Positions 23,806 through 36,357 of a stretch of 64,000 nt of DNA are shown here, in pieces. The stretch's first letter is position 1. Each line of letters starts with the position of its first letter. This stretch comes from Larimichthys crocea. Lineage: Eukaryota; Chordata; Actinopteri; Sciaenidae. Location of the stretch: the NCBI RefSeq assembly GCF_000972845.2, contig NW_020860930.1, positions 1,190,619-1,254,618 on the forward strand. The letters run 5' to 3'. Both the position numbers and the translations under genes were made by a program. The notes beneath the pieces are model-generated. The model did no database searches and was not told the origin of the DNA. It saw nothing but the letters and a program-made list of their open reading frames with translations.

Positions 23806-24596
23806 ACAGGGAGTCCAGGCGGGCGCTGAGCACACAGCCCTGTGCACTCTGTGTTGAGGATTGATGACTGATGAATTACGGAAACAGTGGAGCCAAATCA
23901 GTAAATGAACAAATAAATTATAATCTGTTGTTACTGTTATCTAGTGAATGGAGCTCATAGAACTGCTGTAAAAGAAATATCAGACTCGAGGTCGTGAGAT
24001 TTTGCTTTGATATATTCTGTCAAGTGGTTTCCAGCAGAACTTCTGAATGATCACTTCCTGAAATTTGATTTTAGAAACAATTTGAACATTAACAGGAAGT
24101 CGTGATGTTATTGTTTCACTCAGAGAATTTACCGTAACTCTCGTCCAACCAGCAGACTGAACTGTATGTTAACATCACTCAGACTTTGAACTACATGTAT
24201 CACTCTACTTTACAGATGAACTAACTAATGTTACAAATTAATGTTACATTAATGTTACATTGATGTTATATTAATGTTTGTCATCTATTTTTGAACATAA
24301 TTCTACTCATAGTTTAAAACCATTTCCTGAACACGATCAGCTGATAATAAACCTGATCAGACACCTGCAGTAATCAATACACAACCATTAATCAAACCAA
24401 TAACTAACATTCAGACAACCTCATATTTCATGTCTCATGTGACTGCATGCACTGTGGCTGGAACTTTCCTCTGTCTCTGTTTTTTTGGCTCTTAGTCCTG
24501 ATTTCCAGCCGCCCTTTGGTTAGTGTGTTTACAGTTTGTTTTCAAACCCTGCTCCTGTGTTCTCACGGCCGTGAGTAATTAAAGATACCTATCACA
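23806..24596. repeat. Repeat A copy 2 and truncated repeat B copy 3
   Basis: The repeat A core lies at 23809-24428 and runs directly into repeat B at 24432-24593. The same A-to-B junction is seen at 22388-22394, so A and B moved or were duplicated together. Confidence 0.8.
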
Positions 24597-25243
24597 ACTT
24601 GTCAGACACACAAAGCGACACAGGACATCCTTGGAGTCAACGAGAAACAGGATGGCGAGCCCGATTAATCCAAAAGTTCTTTAAATGGAAGTATAGCCAT
24701 TACTTTCCCAGAAATGAAGGGAACGAGTGGAACCGTTGAAATGCACATTATGTCCTGGGTCAGAGCCTCGCACGTCGGTGTCCCGCATAAACACGATACA
24801 AACAGAGTCCTTCTATTCAACAATAATCCATGACATTTTCCCACAGCAACGTTAAAATAGTTTAGATCTGTGTGCTGTGGACTTCTGTTTGTATTGTATG
24901 AGTGTCCATTTCATTATAATATTCAGATGTATCATAAATAATTGAACATGTATTTTAAGTTCCGACACAGAGGGACGGAGGTGGGTTCCAATTCTTTGAC
25001 ACATTTGAGTAAAAAAATCTTGAAAGTAACACATAGTTACTTTCCAAAGTAACTAGTTCTTTATAATTGTAACTCAGTAACTACTTTTTACTTTCTGGAA
25101 GAAGTAACTGTAACTAGTTACTTTTTAGAGTAACTTGCTGTATGTAGGCCCTTATCGTTGTCCGTGTTGAGCTCAGGTAGTCGTGTTGTCCGCAGACTTA
25201 AAGATGATGCTGGAGCTGTGCTCAGGAGCACACAGTCATGAGT
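24597..25243 (+). mobile_element. hAT remnant, copy 2 (indel-rich)
   Basis: Matches 23133-23806 but carries many single-base deletions (for example AGCGACAC for AGACGACAC). Repeat A follows again. The indel pattern looks more like unpolished sequence than evolutionary decay. Confidence 0.65.
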
Positions 25244-26504
25244 GAACAGGGGTCCAGGCGGGCGCTGAGCACACAGCCCTGTGCACTCTGTGTTGAGGAT
25301 TGTGACTGATGAATTACGGAAACAGTGGAGCCAAATCAGTAAATGAACAAATAAATTATAATCTGTTGTTACTGTTATCTAGTGAATGGAGCTCATAGAA
25401 CTGCTGTAAAAGAAATATCAGACTCGAGGTCGTGAGATTTTGCTTTGATATATTCTGTCAAGTGGGTTCCAGCGAACTTCTGAATGATCACTTCCTGAAA
25501 TTTGATTTTAGAAACAATTTGAACATTAACAGGAGTCGTGATGTTATTGTTTCACTCAGAGAATTTACCGTAACTCTCGTCCAACCAGCAGACTGAACTG
25601 TATGTTAACATCACTCAGACTTTGAACTACATGTATCACTCTACTTTACAGATGAACTAACTAATGTTACAAATTAATGTTACTTAATGTTCATTGATGT
25701 TATATTAATGTTTGTCATCTATTTTTGAACATATTCTACTCCTAGTTTAAAACCATTTCCTGAACACGATCAGCTGATAATAAACCTGATCAGACACCTG
25801 CGTAATCAATACACAACCATTAATCAAACCAATAACTAACATTCAGACAACCTCATCATATTTATCATCCTGATGTTCCTCTCCCATTATATTGATGCTG
25901 AATTCAGAGTCAGCCTGTGGACATATGACGGCCTTTATCTCGTGTTTCTAGAGTCAAGTGTTTTTTCGGACCACGTAATGAATTGTTCAAATGTCATATT
26001 CTGCTGAACGTGACGATGTGAAACCATCAGAAAGTAACATCTGATTTCTCTTTCAAACAAATCAAACTTCTCAAATGGTAAATCCTCTGTCAGCATGGGA
26101 GGATATTTTCTGTTCTAGCATGCCACATACGGGGGTTACACAGGGTCCTCATAAGTCCTGAGGTCCCTGTAGGGACAGTGTTCAATCTGAGGTTGTTGGT
26201 CTAGGAGGACGAGGACCAACGAACAGCCTTCAGTTTCATCAATGGCATCTTGACATGAGCTGAATCCTGACAGATCGGTCATCTTGAAGTGGGTTCATTG
26301 TACGTTTGCAGCTGGGAAGCCCGATCAAAGCCCAGTGTTCTTCTTAGTGCAGCTCTATGGCGTTGATGATGCAGACAGGTTTTCCTCACATGTTTTGCTG
26401 TAATGACTCAAACTGAACACACTCTTCAGTGAAGTGTATTTAGGACACGTGACCAGCAACTGTCTTTGTAAGATCACATGTTTCTGTGGCATATTCTAGC
26501 CTCG

Positions 26505-27215
26505 AGTTTGAGGAGGCCCCTGCTGGAGCTGCCACCTTACCGCGGTGGAGGGGTTTGTGTGTTCCAATGATCCCAGGAGCTATGTTGTTGGGGGCTTCAT
26601 GCCCCTGGTAGGGTCACCCAAGGTAATCAGGTCCTAGGTGAGGGACCAGACAAAGCGCAGCTCAATTCCCCTGATGAAATGTCTAGCAAAGGAGCTGAGT
26701 TTCCCTTGCCCGGACATGGGTCACCGGGGCCCTCCCCTGGAGCCAGTACGTTGGGGTTCACCCTGGTGGACGAGAGGGTAGCCTCCCTTCGCCTTCGGGT
26801 GGGGGGACGGGTCCTGACTGTCATCTGTGTCTATGTACCGAATGGCAGTTCAGAGTACTCACCCTTTTTGGAGTCTTTGGAGGGGGTGCTGGAGAGCGCT
26901 CCCTCTGGGGACTCCCTCGTCCTCCTGGGGGACTTCAATGCTCACGTGGGCAGCGACAGTAAGACCTGGAGGGGCGTGATTGGGAGGAACGGCCCCCCTG
27001 ATCTGAACCCGAGCGGTGTTCTGTTATTGGACTTCTGTGTTCGTCATGGATTGTCCATAACGAACACCATGTTCAAGCATAAGGGTGTCCACATGTGCAC
27101 TTGGCACCAGGACACCCTCGGCTGCAGTTCGATGATCGACTTTGTGGTCGTGTTGTCGGACTTTGTTCCGTTCCTCCATTGTTGAGGCGGCTGACCGGAG
27201 CTGTGGCCGTAACAC
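26505..27215 (+). mobile_element. LINE fragment with APE-type endonuclease, copy I
   Basis: A 168-codon frame at 26679-27185 contains the endonuclease motifs [49 protein letters not shown] and MIDFVVV. It stops before the C-terminal SxDH-type motif. The preceding 170 bp also look like LINE 5' sequence. Non-LTR retrotransposon of uncertain clade, no RT attached, inactive. Confidence 0.85.
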
Positions 27216-28129
27216 GGGACTCACACAGGAGGCGTTACAGCAGCGTGACGGCTGCGCCGCGTTTTAGCTGCGTCCTTTGCCCTGCGTCAACACACCGGAC
27301 ACGAGTCAGCCGCGTTACGCAAGAATCCTGGACGTACGCGAGACCCAGCGATAAACTGTGTATAAAGAAAACAACAACAACAAACAGCTGACTTTGCTTC
27401 TCCGACGTGGAGGAGATTATAAAAAGCATCTGTTGTGTCATAAAGGATTGTATGTTGTACATTTGACACACCTGCTTTAGAAGATGTAGAAAAACACTTG
27501 AAAGCATTAAATATGTGGAAGCAAATACACTCCTGTGGGATCTTGTGTTAAATATGACTCAAGTGTTTCAAAAAATGCCTCATTGTGACCGTTAATGGTA
27601 AAAAGATGAATTTCTGTCCTCACCAAAACAAAATGGCCTGAGATCCCTCTGTGATGAAATAAATAAAAGACTCTGTTTGTTCTGCTGCAAATTATTGATC
27701 AGACTGCATCTACACAAACAATGACCGGATCAGAATCAGGTCACTTTCTGAAAGAAACCAAAGAAGAACTAAATGAAATGTATGCAGCAGATCTTTTCCC
27801 TGTTCCTGGTTGGTTTTCACCAACACTTCCGGCTCACAAATCATTCATGAATGATTATGTTCCACAGTAGCAGCAGCAGATTGTATTTCACATTTCCTCG
27901 TTATCCTGAGTGGACCCGGATGTTCGAGGAAACTCCTCATGACCTTGCACTAACCTAACATCTACAACCTGTCACACCGGTCTATCTTCTGTAGAGAAGT
28001 CTTATCACTCTCATAGTTCTTGAAAAATACTCATAGACCCTTTTTTGTCTCTCATCATAGAATGCAAGTACTCAGTGACCTTTCCTATTTGTAGGTCCTG
28101 ACCACCTCCACATCAACCCCCGTGACAGA

Positions 28130-28400
28130 CACAGGTTGGAGATGTCATCATCTCCTGGTTGGACCTGCACCACCTCACAAAGTCCTCAACCAGACTCCCA
28201 TGATTCTCACAGAACCACTCTCCTTGTCCAGATGAGAGTAAGCCCTGTGTAGCAGATAGAGGGTGGTATCCTCCACGCCCAAAACTGCAGTGGATCCTGT
28301 GCGTGGTGGACCTGGGGCTTAAGGAGATGGACCATGGGCCTGAGCAGCAGCCCTCTGAAGGTCTTCATGATGTGTGGGGAGGGCGGTTGAACTGTCTATA
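28130..28400 (-). mobile_element. Non-LTR retrotransposon RT fragment, copy I
   Basis: The minus strand reads LLRPMVHLLKPQVHHAQDPLQF, then after a frameshift GVEDTTLYLLHRAYSHLDK. This resembles the start of a LINE reverse transcriptase domain (L2/Rex1-like style; clade inferred). A stop follows before the catalytic motif. Confidence 0.7.
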
Positions 28401-28750
28401 GGTGTGGAGGGTGGGGAAGGTCTGCAGTTTGAAGTGGTGATGGACGTGGTGGGGGTGTGAAGTGGGCAGTCACTGGCTGTAGGAGCTGGAGTATCAATGA
28501 AGTGCATCAACCTGCAGTGTCAGGTCATGCAACCACAGCTTTCTGTTGCTGCTCTGTCGGCTCAGTCCAGGTCAACTTGTCATGTGCACAGAGACTTTTA
28601 CCATGAATCATGGAAGACAGTGGAGTGCTGATACCTCTCAGAATACACAGTATTATTATTATGTAACCTCCACCAAACAGTATTTATTCAGTTTAATGTT
28701 TATATGTGTGGTATTTATTCAGTTTAATGTTTATATGTGTGGTATTTATT

Positions 28751-28760
28751 NNNNNNNNNN
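28751..28760. other. Assembly gap (10 N)
   Basis: Ten Ns. The left side ends inside a 31-bp minisatellite (GTTTATATGTGTGGTATTTA type); the right side starts inside repeat A. Confidence 1.
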
Positions 28761-30028
28761 GAACAGGGAGTCCAGGCGGGCGCTGAGCACACAGCCCTGT
28801 GCACTCTGTGTTGAGGATTGATGACTGATGAATTACGGAAACAGTGGAGCCAAATCAGTAAATGAACAAATAAATTATAATCTGTTGTTACTGTTATCTA
28901 GTGAATGGAGCTCATAGAACTGCTGTAAAAGAAATATCAGACTCGAGGTCGTGAGATTTTGCTTTGATATATTCTGTCAAGTGGTTTCCAGCAGAACTTC
29001 TGAATGATCACTTCCTGAAATTTGATTTTAGAAACAATTTGAACATTAACAGGAAGTCGTGATGTTATTGTTTCACTCAGAGAATTTACCGTAACTCTCG
29101 TCCAACCAGCAGACTGAACTGTATGTTAACATCACTCAGACTTTGAACTACATGTATCACTCTACTTTACAGATGAACTAACTAATGTTACAAATTAATG
29201 TTACATTAATGTTACATTGATGTTATATTAATGTTTGTCATCTATTTTTGAACATAATTCTACTCATAGTTTAAAACCATTTCCTGAACACGATCAGCTG
29301 ATAATAAACCTGATCAGACACCTGCAGTAATCAATACACAACCATTAATCAAACCAATAACTAACATTCAGACAACCTCATCATATTTATCATCCTGATG
29401 TTCCTCTCCCATTATATTGATGCTGAATTCAGAGTCAGCCTGTGGACATATGACGGCCTTTATCTCGTGTTTCTAGAGTCAAGTGTTTTTGCGGACACGT
29501 AATGAATTGTTCAAATGTCATATTCTGCTGAACGTGACGATGTGAAACCATCAGAAAGTAACATCTGATTTCTCTTTCAAACAAATCAAACTTCTCAAAT
29601 GGTAAATCCTCTGTCAGCATGGGAGGATATTTTCTGTTCTAGCATGCCACATACGGGGGTTACACAGGGTCCTCATAAGTCCTGAGGTCCCTGTAGGGAC
29701 AGTGTTCAATCTGAGGTTGTTGGTCTAGGAGGACGAGGACCAACGAACAGCCTTCAGTTTCATCAATGGCATCTTGACATGAGCTGAATCCTGACAGATC
29801 GGTCATCTTGAAGTGGGTTCATTGTACGTTTGCAGCTGGGAAGCCCGATCAAAGCCCAGTGTTCTTCTTAGTGCAGCTCTATGGCGTTGATGATGCAGAC
29901 AGGTTTTCCTCACATGTTTTGCTGTAATGACTCAAACTGAACACACTCTTCAGTGAAGTGTATTTAGGACACGTGACCAGCAACTGTCTTTGTAAGATCA
30001 CATGTTTCTGTGGCATATTCTAGCCTCG

Positions 30029-30739
30029 AGTTTGAGGAGGCCCCTGCTGGAGCTGCCACCTTACCGCGGTGGAGGGGTTTGTGTGTTCCAATGATCCCAG
30101 GAGCTATGTTGTTGGGGGCTTCATGCCCCTGGTAGGGTCACCCAAGGTAATCAGGTCCTAGGTGAGGGACCAGACAAAGCGCAGCTCAATTCCCCTGATG
30201 AAATGTCTAGCAAAGGAGCTGAGTTTCCCTTGCCCGGACATGGGTCACCGGGGCCCTCCCCTGGAGCCAGTACGTTGGGGTTCACCCTGGTGGACGAGAG
30301 GGTAGCCTCCCTTCGCCTTCGGGTGGGGGGACGGGTCCTGACTGTCATCTGTGTCTATGTACCGAATGGCAGTTCAGAGTACTCACCCTTTTTGGAGTCT
30401 TTGGAGGGGGTGCTGGAGAGCGCTCCCTCTGGGGACTCCCTCGTCCTCCTGGGGGACTTCAATGCTCACGTGGGCAGCGACAGTAAGACCTGGAGGGGCG
30501 TGATTGGGAGGAACGGCCCCCCTGATCTGAACCCGAGCGGTGTTCTGTTATTGGACTTCTGTGTTCGTCATGGATTGTCCATAACGAACACCATGTTCAA
30601 GCATAAGGGTGTCCACATGTGCACTTGGCACCAGGACACCCTCGGCTGCAGTTCGATGATCGACTTTGTGGTCGTGTTGTCGGACTTTGTTCCGTTCCTC
30701 CATTGTTGAGGCGGCTGACCGGAGCTGTGGCCGTAACAC
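30029..30739 (+). mobile_element. LINE fragment with APE-type endonuclease, copy II
   Basis: The frame at 30203-30709 translates identically to the copy I frame at 26679-27185. Confidence 0.85.
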
Positions 30740-31653
30740 GGGACTCACACAGGAGGCGTTACAGCAGCGTGACGGCTGCGCCGCGTTTTAGCTGCGTCCT
30801 TTGCCCTGCGTCAACACACCGGACACGAGTCAGCCGCGTTACGCAAGAATCCTGGACGTACGCGAGACCCAGCGATAAACTGTGTATAAAGAAAACAACA
30901 ACAACAAACAGCTGACTTTGCTTCTCCGACGTGGAGGAGATTATAAAAAGCATCTGTTGTGTCATAAAGGATTGTATGTTGTACATTTGACACACCTGCT
31001 TTAGAAGATGTAGAAAAACACTTGAAAGCATTAAATATGTGGAAGCAAATACACTCCTGTGGGATCTTGTGTTAAATATGACTCAAGTGTTTCAAAAAAT
31101 GCCTCATTGTGACCGTTAATGGTAAAAAGATGAATTTCTGTCCTCACCAAAACAAAATGGCCTGAGATCCCTCTGTGATGAAATAAATAAAAGACTCTGT
31201 TTGTTCTGCTGCAAATTATTGATCAGACTGCATCTACACAAACAATGACCGGATCAGAATCAGGTCACTTTCTGAAAGAAACCAAAGAAGAACTAAATGA
31301 AATGTATGCAGCAGATCTTTTCCCTGTTCCTGGTTGGTTTTCACCAACACTTCCGGCTCACAAATCATTCATGAATGATTATGTTCCACAGTAGCAGCAG
31401 CAGATTGTATTTCACATTTCCTCGTTATCCTGAGTGGACCCGGATGTTCGAGGAAACTCCTCATGACCTTGCACTAACCTAACATCTACAACCTGTCACA
31501 CCGGTCTATCTTCTGTAGAGAAGTCTTATCACTCTCATAGTTCTTGAAAAATACTCATAGACCCTTTTTTGTCTCTCATCATAGAATGCAAGTACTCAGT
31601 GACCTTTCCTATTTGTAGGTCCTGACCACCTCCACATCAACCCCCGTGACAGA

Positions 31654-31924
31654 CACAGGTTGGAGATGTCATCATCTCCTGGTTGGACCTGCACCACCTC
31701 ACAAAGTCCTCAACCAGACTCCCATGATTCTCACAGAACCACTCTCCTTGTCCAGATGAGAGTAAGCCCTGTGTAGCAGATAGAGGGTGGTATCCTCCAC
31801 GCCCAAAACTGCAGTGGATCCTGTGCGTGGTGGACCTGGGGCTTAAGGAGATGGACCATGGGCCTGAGCAGCAGCCCTCTGAAGGTCTTCATGATGTGTG
31901 GGGAGGGCGGTTGAACTGTCTATA
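31654..31924 (-). mobile_element. Non-LTR retrotransposon RT fragment, copy II
   Basis: Same degenerate RT sequence as at 28130-28400. Confidence 0.7.
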
Positions 31925-32199
31925 GGTGTGGAGGGTGGGGAAGGTCTGCAGTTTGAAGTGGTGATGGACGTGGTGGGGGTGTGAAGTGGGCAGTCACTGG
32001 CTGTAGGAGCTGGAGTATCAATGAAGTGCATCAACCTGCAGTGTCAGGTCATGCAACCACAGCTTTCTGTTGCTGCTCTGTCGGCTCAGTCCAGGTCAAC
32101 TTGTCATGTGCACAGAGACTTTTACCATGAATCATGGAAGACAGTGGAGTGCTGATACCTCTCAGAATACACAGTATTATTATTATGTAACCTCCACCA

Positions 32200-32458
32200 A
32201 ACAGTATTTATTCAGTTTAATGTTTATATGTGTGGTATTTATTCAGTTTAATGTTTATATGTGTGGTATTTATTCAGTTTGTGTTTATATGTGTGGTATT
32301 TATTCAGTTTAATGTTTATATGTGTGGTATTTATTTAGTTTAGTGTTTATATGTGTGGTATTTATTCAGTATAATGTTTATATGTGTGGTATTTATTCAG
32401 TTTGTGTTTATATGTGTGGTATTTATTTAGTTTAGTGTTTATATGTGTGGTATTTATT
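32200..32458 (+). repeat. 31-bp minisatellite
   Basis: About eight units containing GTTTATATGTGTGGTATTTA followed by TTCAGTTTAAT or TTAGTTTAGT. Copy I of the large duplication breaks off inside this array at the N gap. Confidence 0.9.
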
Positions 32459-32515
32459 ATTCAGTTACACAATGACGCACAATGAAATATTTTTTTTAAA
32501 TGTTTGTTTTTACAT

Positions 32516-32521
32516 TTTATT
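32516..32521 (-). terminator. Polyadenylation signal, LECT2-like gene
   Basis: AATAAA on the minus strand, about 90 bp downstream of the LECT2-like stop codon. Confidence 0.65.
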
Positions 32522-32609
32522 GTTTAATAAAAGCAGAGTGTTCTTGGCCAATTAAAAAAAGCCTTAATGTGGACAAACAGAGCGGTTAGGGAAGTCCTCA
32601 GTCAGCTGA

Positions 32610-33097
32610 TCAGAAGTATGGTGTGGGGTCGCTCTTGTCGCACATCTGGACGTGGACATGTGAGGTGATTCCTGGGTAAACACTCTGCATGGGCAGCATG
32701 GTGCCGATCCTCTGCCCTTTACTCACTGATCCAGAGGTTTCATCCGGCTGAACGTAGAACAACTTGAAGCACAGACCTGCAGGACCAGATCCCTTATGTG
32801 AGTACAAATACCACACCATCAGAATACTCTGTCACAAGTAGTCCTGCAAATGTGATTTACAGGTCCAGATTTATAATAATCAACTGAAAATAATAATTTG
32901 TACTTGAGTAACACGGTTTACTATAAAAATTTGTTATGGGCTGACCCTCTCCTCTCAGGTTGATGCCGCTGTTGATGGCGGCCTTCGTGGGGTCCTCGTA
33001 GACGATGACTTTTCCGTGGAGAGTCACATCAAACGGAGCGTAGACGATCGATCCGTCAGTGCACACGATGTCCAGACCTTTGTGTACTCTGGTTTGT
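32610..33097 (-). CDS. lect2: LECT2-like protein, last two exons only
   Basis: Leukocyte cell-derived chemotaxin 2 family: secreted, M23-peptidase-like fold without known protease activity, linked to innate immunity in fish. Exons on minus: 32946-33097 and 32610-32776 (stop at 32610). The intron is GT-AG and phase 1. Seen: HKGLDIVCTDGSIVYAPFD, INSGINLRGEG then LCFKLFYVQP, GTMLPMQSVYPGITSHVHV and the ending CDKSDPTPYF. The zinc-site residues of the family (H and D of HKGLD, H of SHVHV) are kept. The first exon begins in phase 2, so upstream exons for the signal peptide and the CGxxGA segment are required. I found none up to 38 kb. The gene is truncated by rearrangement, has very distant exons, or is misassembled. 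Confidence 0.85.
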
Positions 33098-33099
33098 CT

Positions 33100-34778
33100 G
33101 AAACACAGCAGACATCCAGCTGTTAACAGCTGCTTCACACCAACACAGCTTTCTAACTGAGAGGGTCTGCAAGGCCACAATTCACTATCCCCATACTTCA
33201 GCGTGCTACTACTCCATCAGTTTTGGTCGCACGTACACACAAAAGGTATCGAAACGACCGGCTTGGCTGGGAATGGTGTGCTGTGACTTTTCTAAGAGTT
33301 TCACCAAACATTTTTGCCAAAAATCACCAAAAACCACGGCAAAGTTTACAATGGGTGTGTATTGGTAGAATGCTCCAGAGCTAGAAGAGTAGAAAGGGAG
33401 AGAAACATTTGTCAAAAAAATACATTTGCAAACGGCTCTCGTGGCCACAAATGTCTCTCTACAGAAATAATTTCTACATAGAAACGTAGGAAAATTCGTG
33501 GGCTACGCAGCGATATCACTGCTGAAGCTGTCAGACTTATAGTTTTGGCGGGAGACGCACTGATGCTCCAGGATCACCCACCGACAGCCCCATCTACTCC
33601 CATGTAAACTGGAGAGGAGAAATTTCCCAAAGGAGCACGGGGCACCTGTTCTTTCTCTCTCTCCCCAAGTCACATTTTTTAACTTCACACACTGAAATTC
33701 AGCATTCACATGGTCGACAAGATGAGGATGCTCACGGTCATTTGGGCTTTTTGATACCACCTACCGTTTGGCATTAGTGTCCACTAGTTGGAGGGGCTTC
33801 ATTTAGAGATTTTCTGTGTCTCTCAGCAGTCACTCACACACAGACAGAGCACAGCTGCAGTTACAGCTCTGACCTGCAGCTGACCCTGGTTGCTAGGCAA
33901 CACTCTACATTTATTTACACAGTTTATAGTATTACATGTTTTCATATGTAAAGCGCCAATCACAGTTTCAGGTGATTCACCCATCATTGATCTGCACTAA
34001 TTTCATAGAAATAAACTTTTTTTTTTCTGGTCAGTAAGTAAATTAACATTCCCGTGTGGGCCTTGAGGTCCTCAACAGTATTAGTTGTTTGGCTTTGGTT
34101 GGGAACAGTAGGTGCCAGTCTATCTCAACACTGTGGTGTCCAGGGTCACAGAGACCTGTTGCTGCCTTCATAGACATAATAGATAGCTTGTTGTTGACGG
34201 TCCAATCTGCGTAAACAGACATCTGTGTCTCCAGACTAGAACATGCTGACAATAACACCTCCATGGGTAAAGACATTCTCTGTGACTCATTCTGGGCGTG
34301 TAGTATTTGTGCTGTTATCTTGGGGTTTAAAGTCGATCCACCAGGATGAGTTGGGCAGAATGTGAGACCGACTCAGGCACTTCTGATGAACTTTGAGAGT
34401 GTCTCTAATTCTCCTTGGACAAGCGTCAATAAATAATACAGCATCAGACATCAGAGGCTCCTGAACACTTTCTGAACTCCTGACCTTTGACCTTTGACTT
34501 CAGCAACTTCAGCATCAGAATCTGGTCTGATAATATTTGGAAAGCCTAGACGAGTCACATGGTTAAATCATTTTATCAGCATTCAAGTTAGCCGAGGGCT
34601 AAACAGAAAGTTAGTGTCTTTTACAGCTGACAGTGTCTTGTTATCCAGGATGTTACCGTCTGGCTCCATAGTGTCCCTGTCCCCAGCGGTCCGATGTCCT
34701 CATGCTGTTGCTTGGATTTCCACTGCAGAGCTGACCAAACTTTACGCCATCACACACACACAGCACAGCTGGACAGAG

Positions 34779-34825
<47 letters not shown>

Positions 34826-35533
34826 GTTGTGTTTATTTTACAATGACTTCCATCAACTTCCTGAAGACTGACAGAAACATTTAACCAATCCTGACGTGCT
34901 GTCCTCTCCTAAGTCAGTCTGTGGGGAAGTCACAGAGACTAACATGGACAGACATGAAGCAGTCACAGCTGGTTTCAAGCTGCTCGCTGCGTCCTCTGTT
35001 TCAAAGCTGTTTTCTACCGTCGCCATGTCTTCCCTCGCTCTGTGCTCCGTACCTACGTAGTGACGTGAGTCACGTGACGTCTGACGTTGAAAAAATGAAT
35101 CACCAAGCAGTGAGAAAAACAACATCTCCTACTTCTCTCGCATTCGCTCATTCGACTCATTTTTTCTGTCAACCGGTGCGAATCGTCACGCATTTGTACC
35201 GATTTTTAATCGTGTCACGATGCATCGTTACATCCCTATATTCTACTGTACAGTTAGAATATTTGCAGTACAGTTAGAATGTTTGCAGTACAGTTAGAAT
35301 ACTTGCAGTACAGTTGGAATACTTGCAGTACAGTTCTTCTTCTTCTGTTTAAAGTTTCTCACCCAGTAAAACGACGACTCGTCTCATCTTCACACTTTGA
35401 TCAGTCTGTTCTCTTCACAGCGACGCTCCACTCGGGTTTTATCCAGGACCATGTTTGTGTTTCATCACAGTGAAAAGTCCACAGAGTGACCCAACAACAC
35501 ACTGTGTGTAATGTGGGAACTTCAACCATTACA

Positions 35534-35596
<63 letters not shown>

Positions 35597-36357
35597 AAAC
35601 TGACACAACATGATTACAGGAACTCTTTTCAGTTTAACCCTTCACGCCCTCCTCGGGCATTTCTCTACATTTCTCTCGACTTTTTATTTGGATCAGTTTG
35701 TGTCATGAACTTTTCTCTCCAGTAAAAGTTGAAATGTCTTTAAACTGTGTTGATGCATTTTGCTCCCTCTGCACAGCTTCATGTAAAAACACACGTCCAA
35801 ACAAACTGCTAGAAAATCCTCACATCAATATTTAGTTCATAAATCTCTGAATCAACTTCAGACTTAAACTACCACACAGTGAATAACTGTCCTGACTGTA
35901 ACTTTAAACGTCAGTGTAATGATTTGAATGATTCATGATTTATCACATAAAAAGGTGGATGTGGTGTTGGTGCTGATTATAATTCACATTCACATTTAGT
36001 CATTTAGCAGACGCTTTTATCCAAAGTGACGTACAGAGAAGGGAACAATCAATGTGCAGTGTGATAAGAAGCATTAGTGCAGCAGTGAGTGTCATGTCAA
36101 TTCTTAAAGGGGCAGATTTCTCATGTCCAGCTGTTGGTAGAGCTGTAGGAGAGAAGGTCTTCTCTGAGGAGCCGGAGGTCTTGGAGGTTAAGTACATTCC
36201 ATATCTTTTTACCATCCCCCCACTGTCAGAGATTTTCTTTTGATTAGATTTTCTTTTTTCCTCCATTCATTTTTCTCACACGGTTCCTTAGAGTACAATA
36301 AAGTTTTGTGTTTACGGGAGAACCAGAAAGCACAGCAACCTTTTCAGCCTCGTCCCT
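33100..36357. other. Gene-poor region with transposon fragments and microsatellites
   Basis: At 33190-33790 is a TE-like segment with partly open minus-strand frames I cannot assign. At 34053-34190 is the second copy of the segment at 22760-22890. (CA)n tracts lie at 34779-34822 and 35534-35594. Near 35170-35240 is a hAT-like terminal sequence ending CGATGCATCGTTACATCCCT, without a visible partner end. At 35985-36040 is the dispersed fish sequence CATTTAGTCATTTAGCAGAC. The missing LECT2 5' exons were sought here without success. Confidence 0.6.

Larger units (their letters stand above)
25244..28750. repeat. 3.5-kb duplicated block, copy I (left of the N gap)
   Basis: Repeated at 28761-32274 with a constant offset of 3524 over most of its length. 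From about 26000 onward the copies look identical by eye. Copy I has several single-base indels in its first 800 bp. It holds repeat A, a LINE endonuclease fragment and an RT fragment. Confidence 0.9.
28761..32274. repeat. 3.5-kb duplicated block, copy II (right of the N gap)
   Basis: Second copy of 25244-28750: repeat A (28764-29386), LINE endonuclease and RT fragment. It is the cleaner copy and continues into the full 31-bp minisatellite. Confidence 0.9.
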
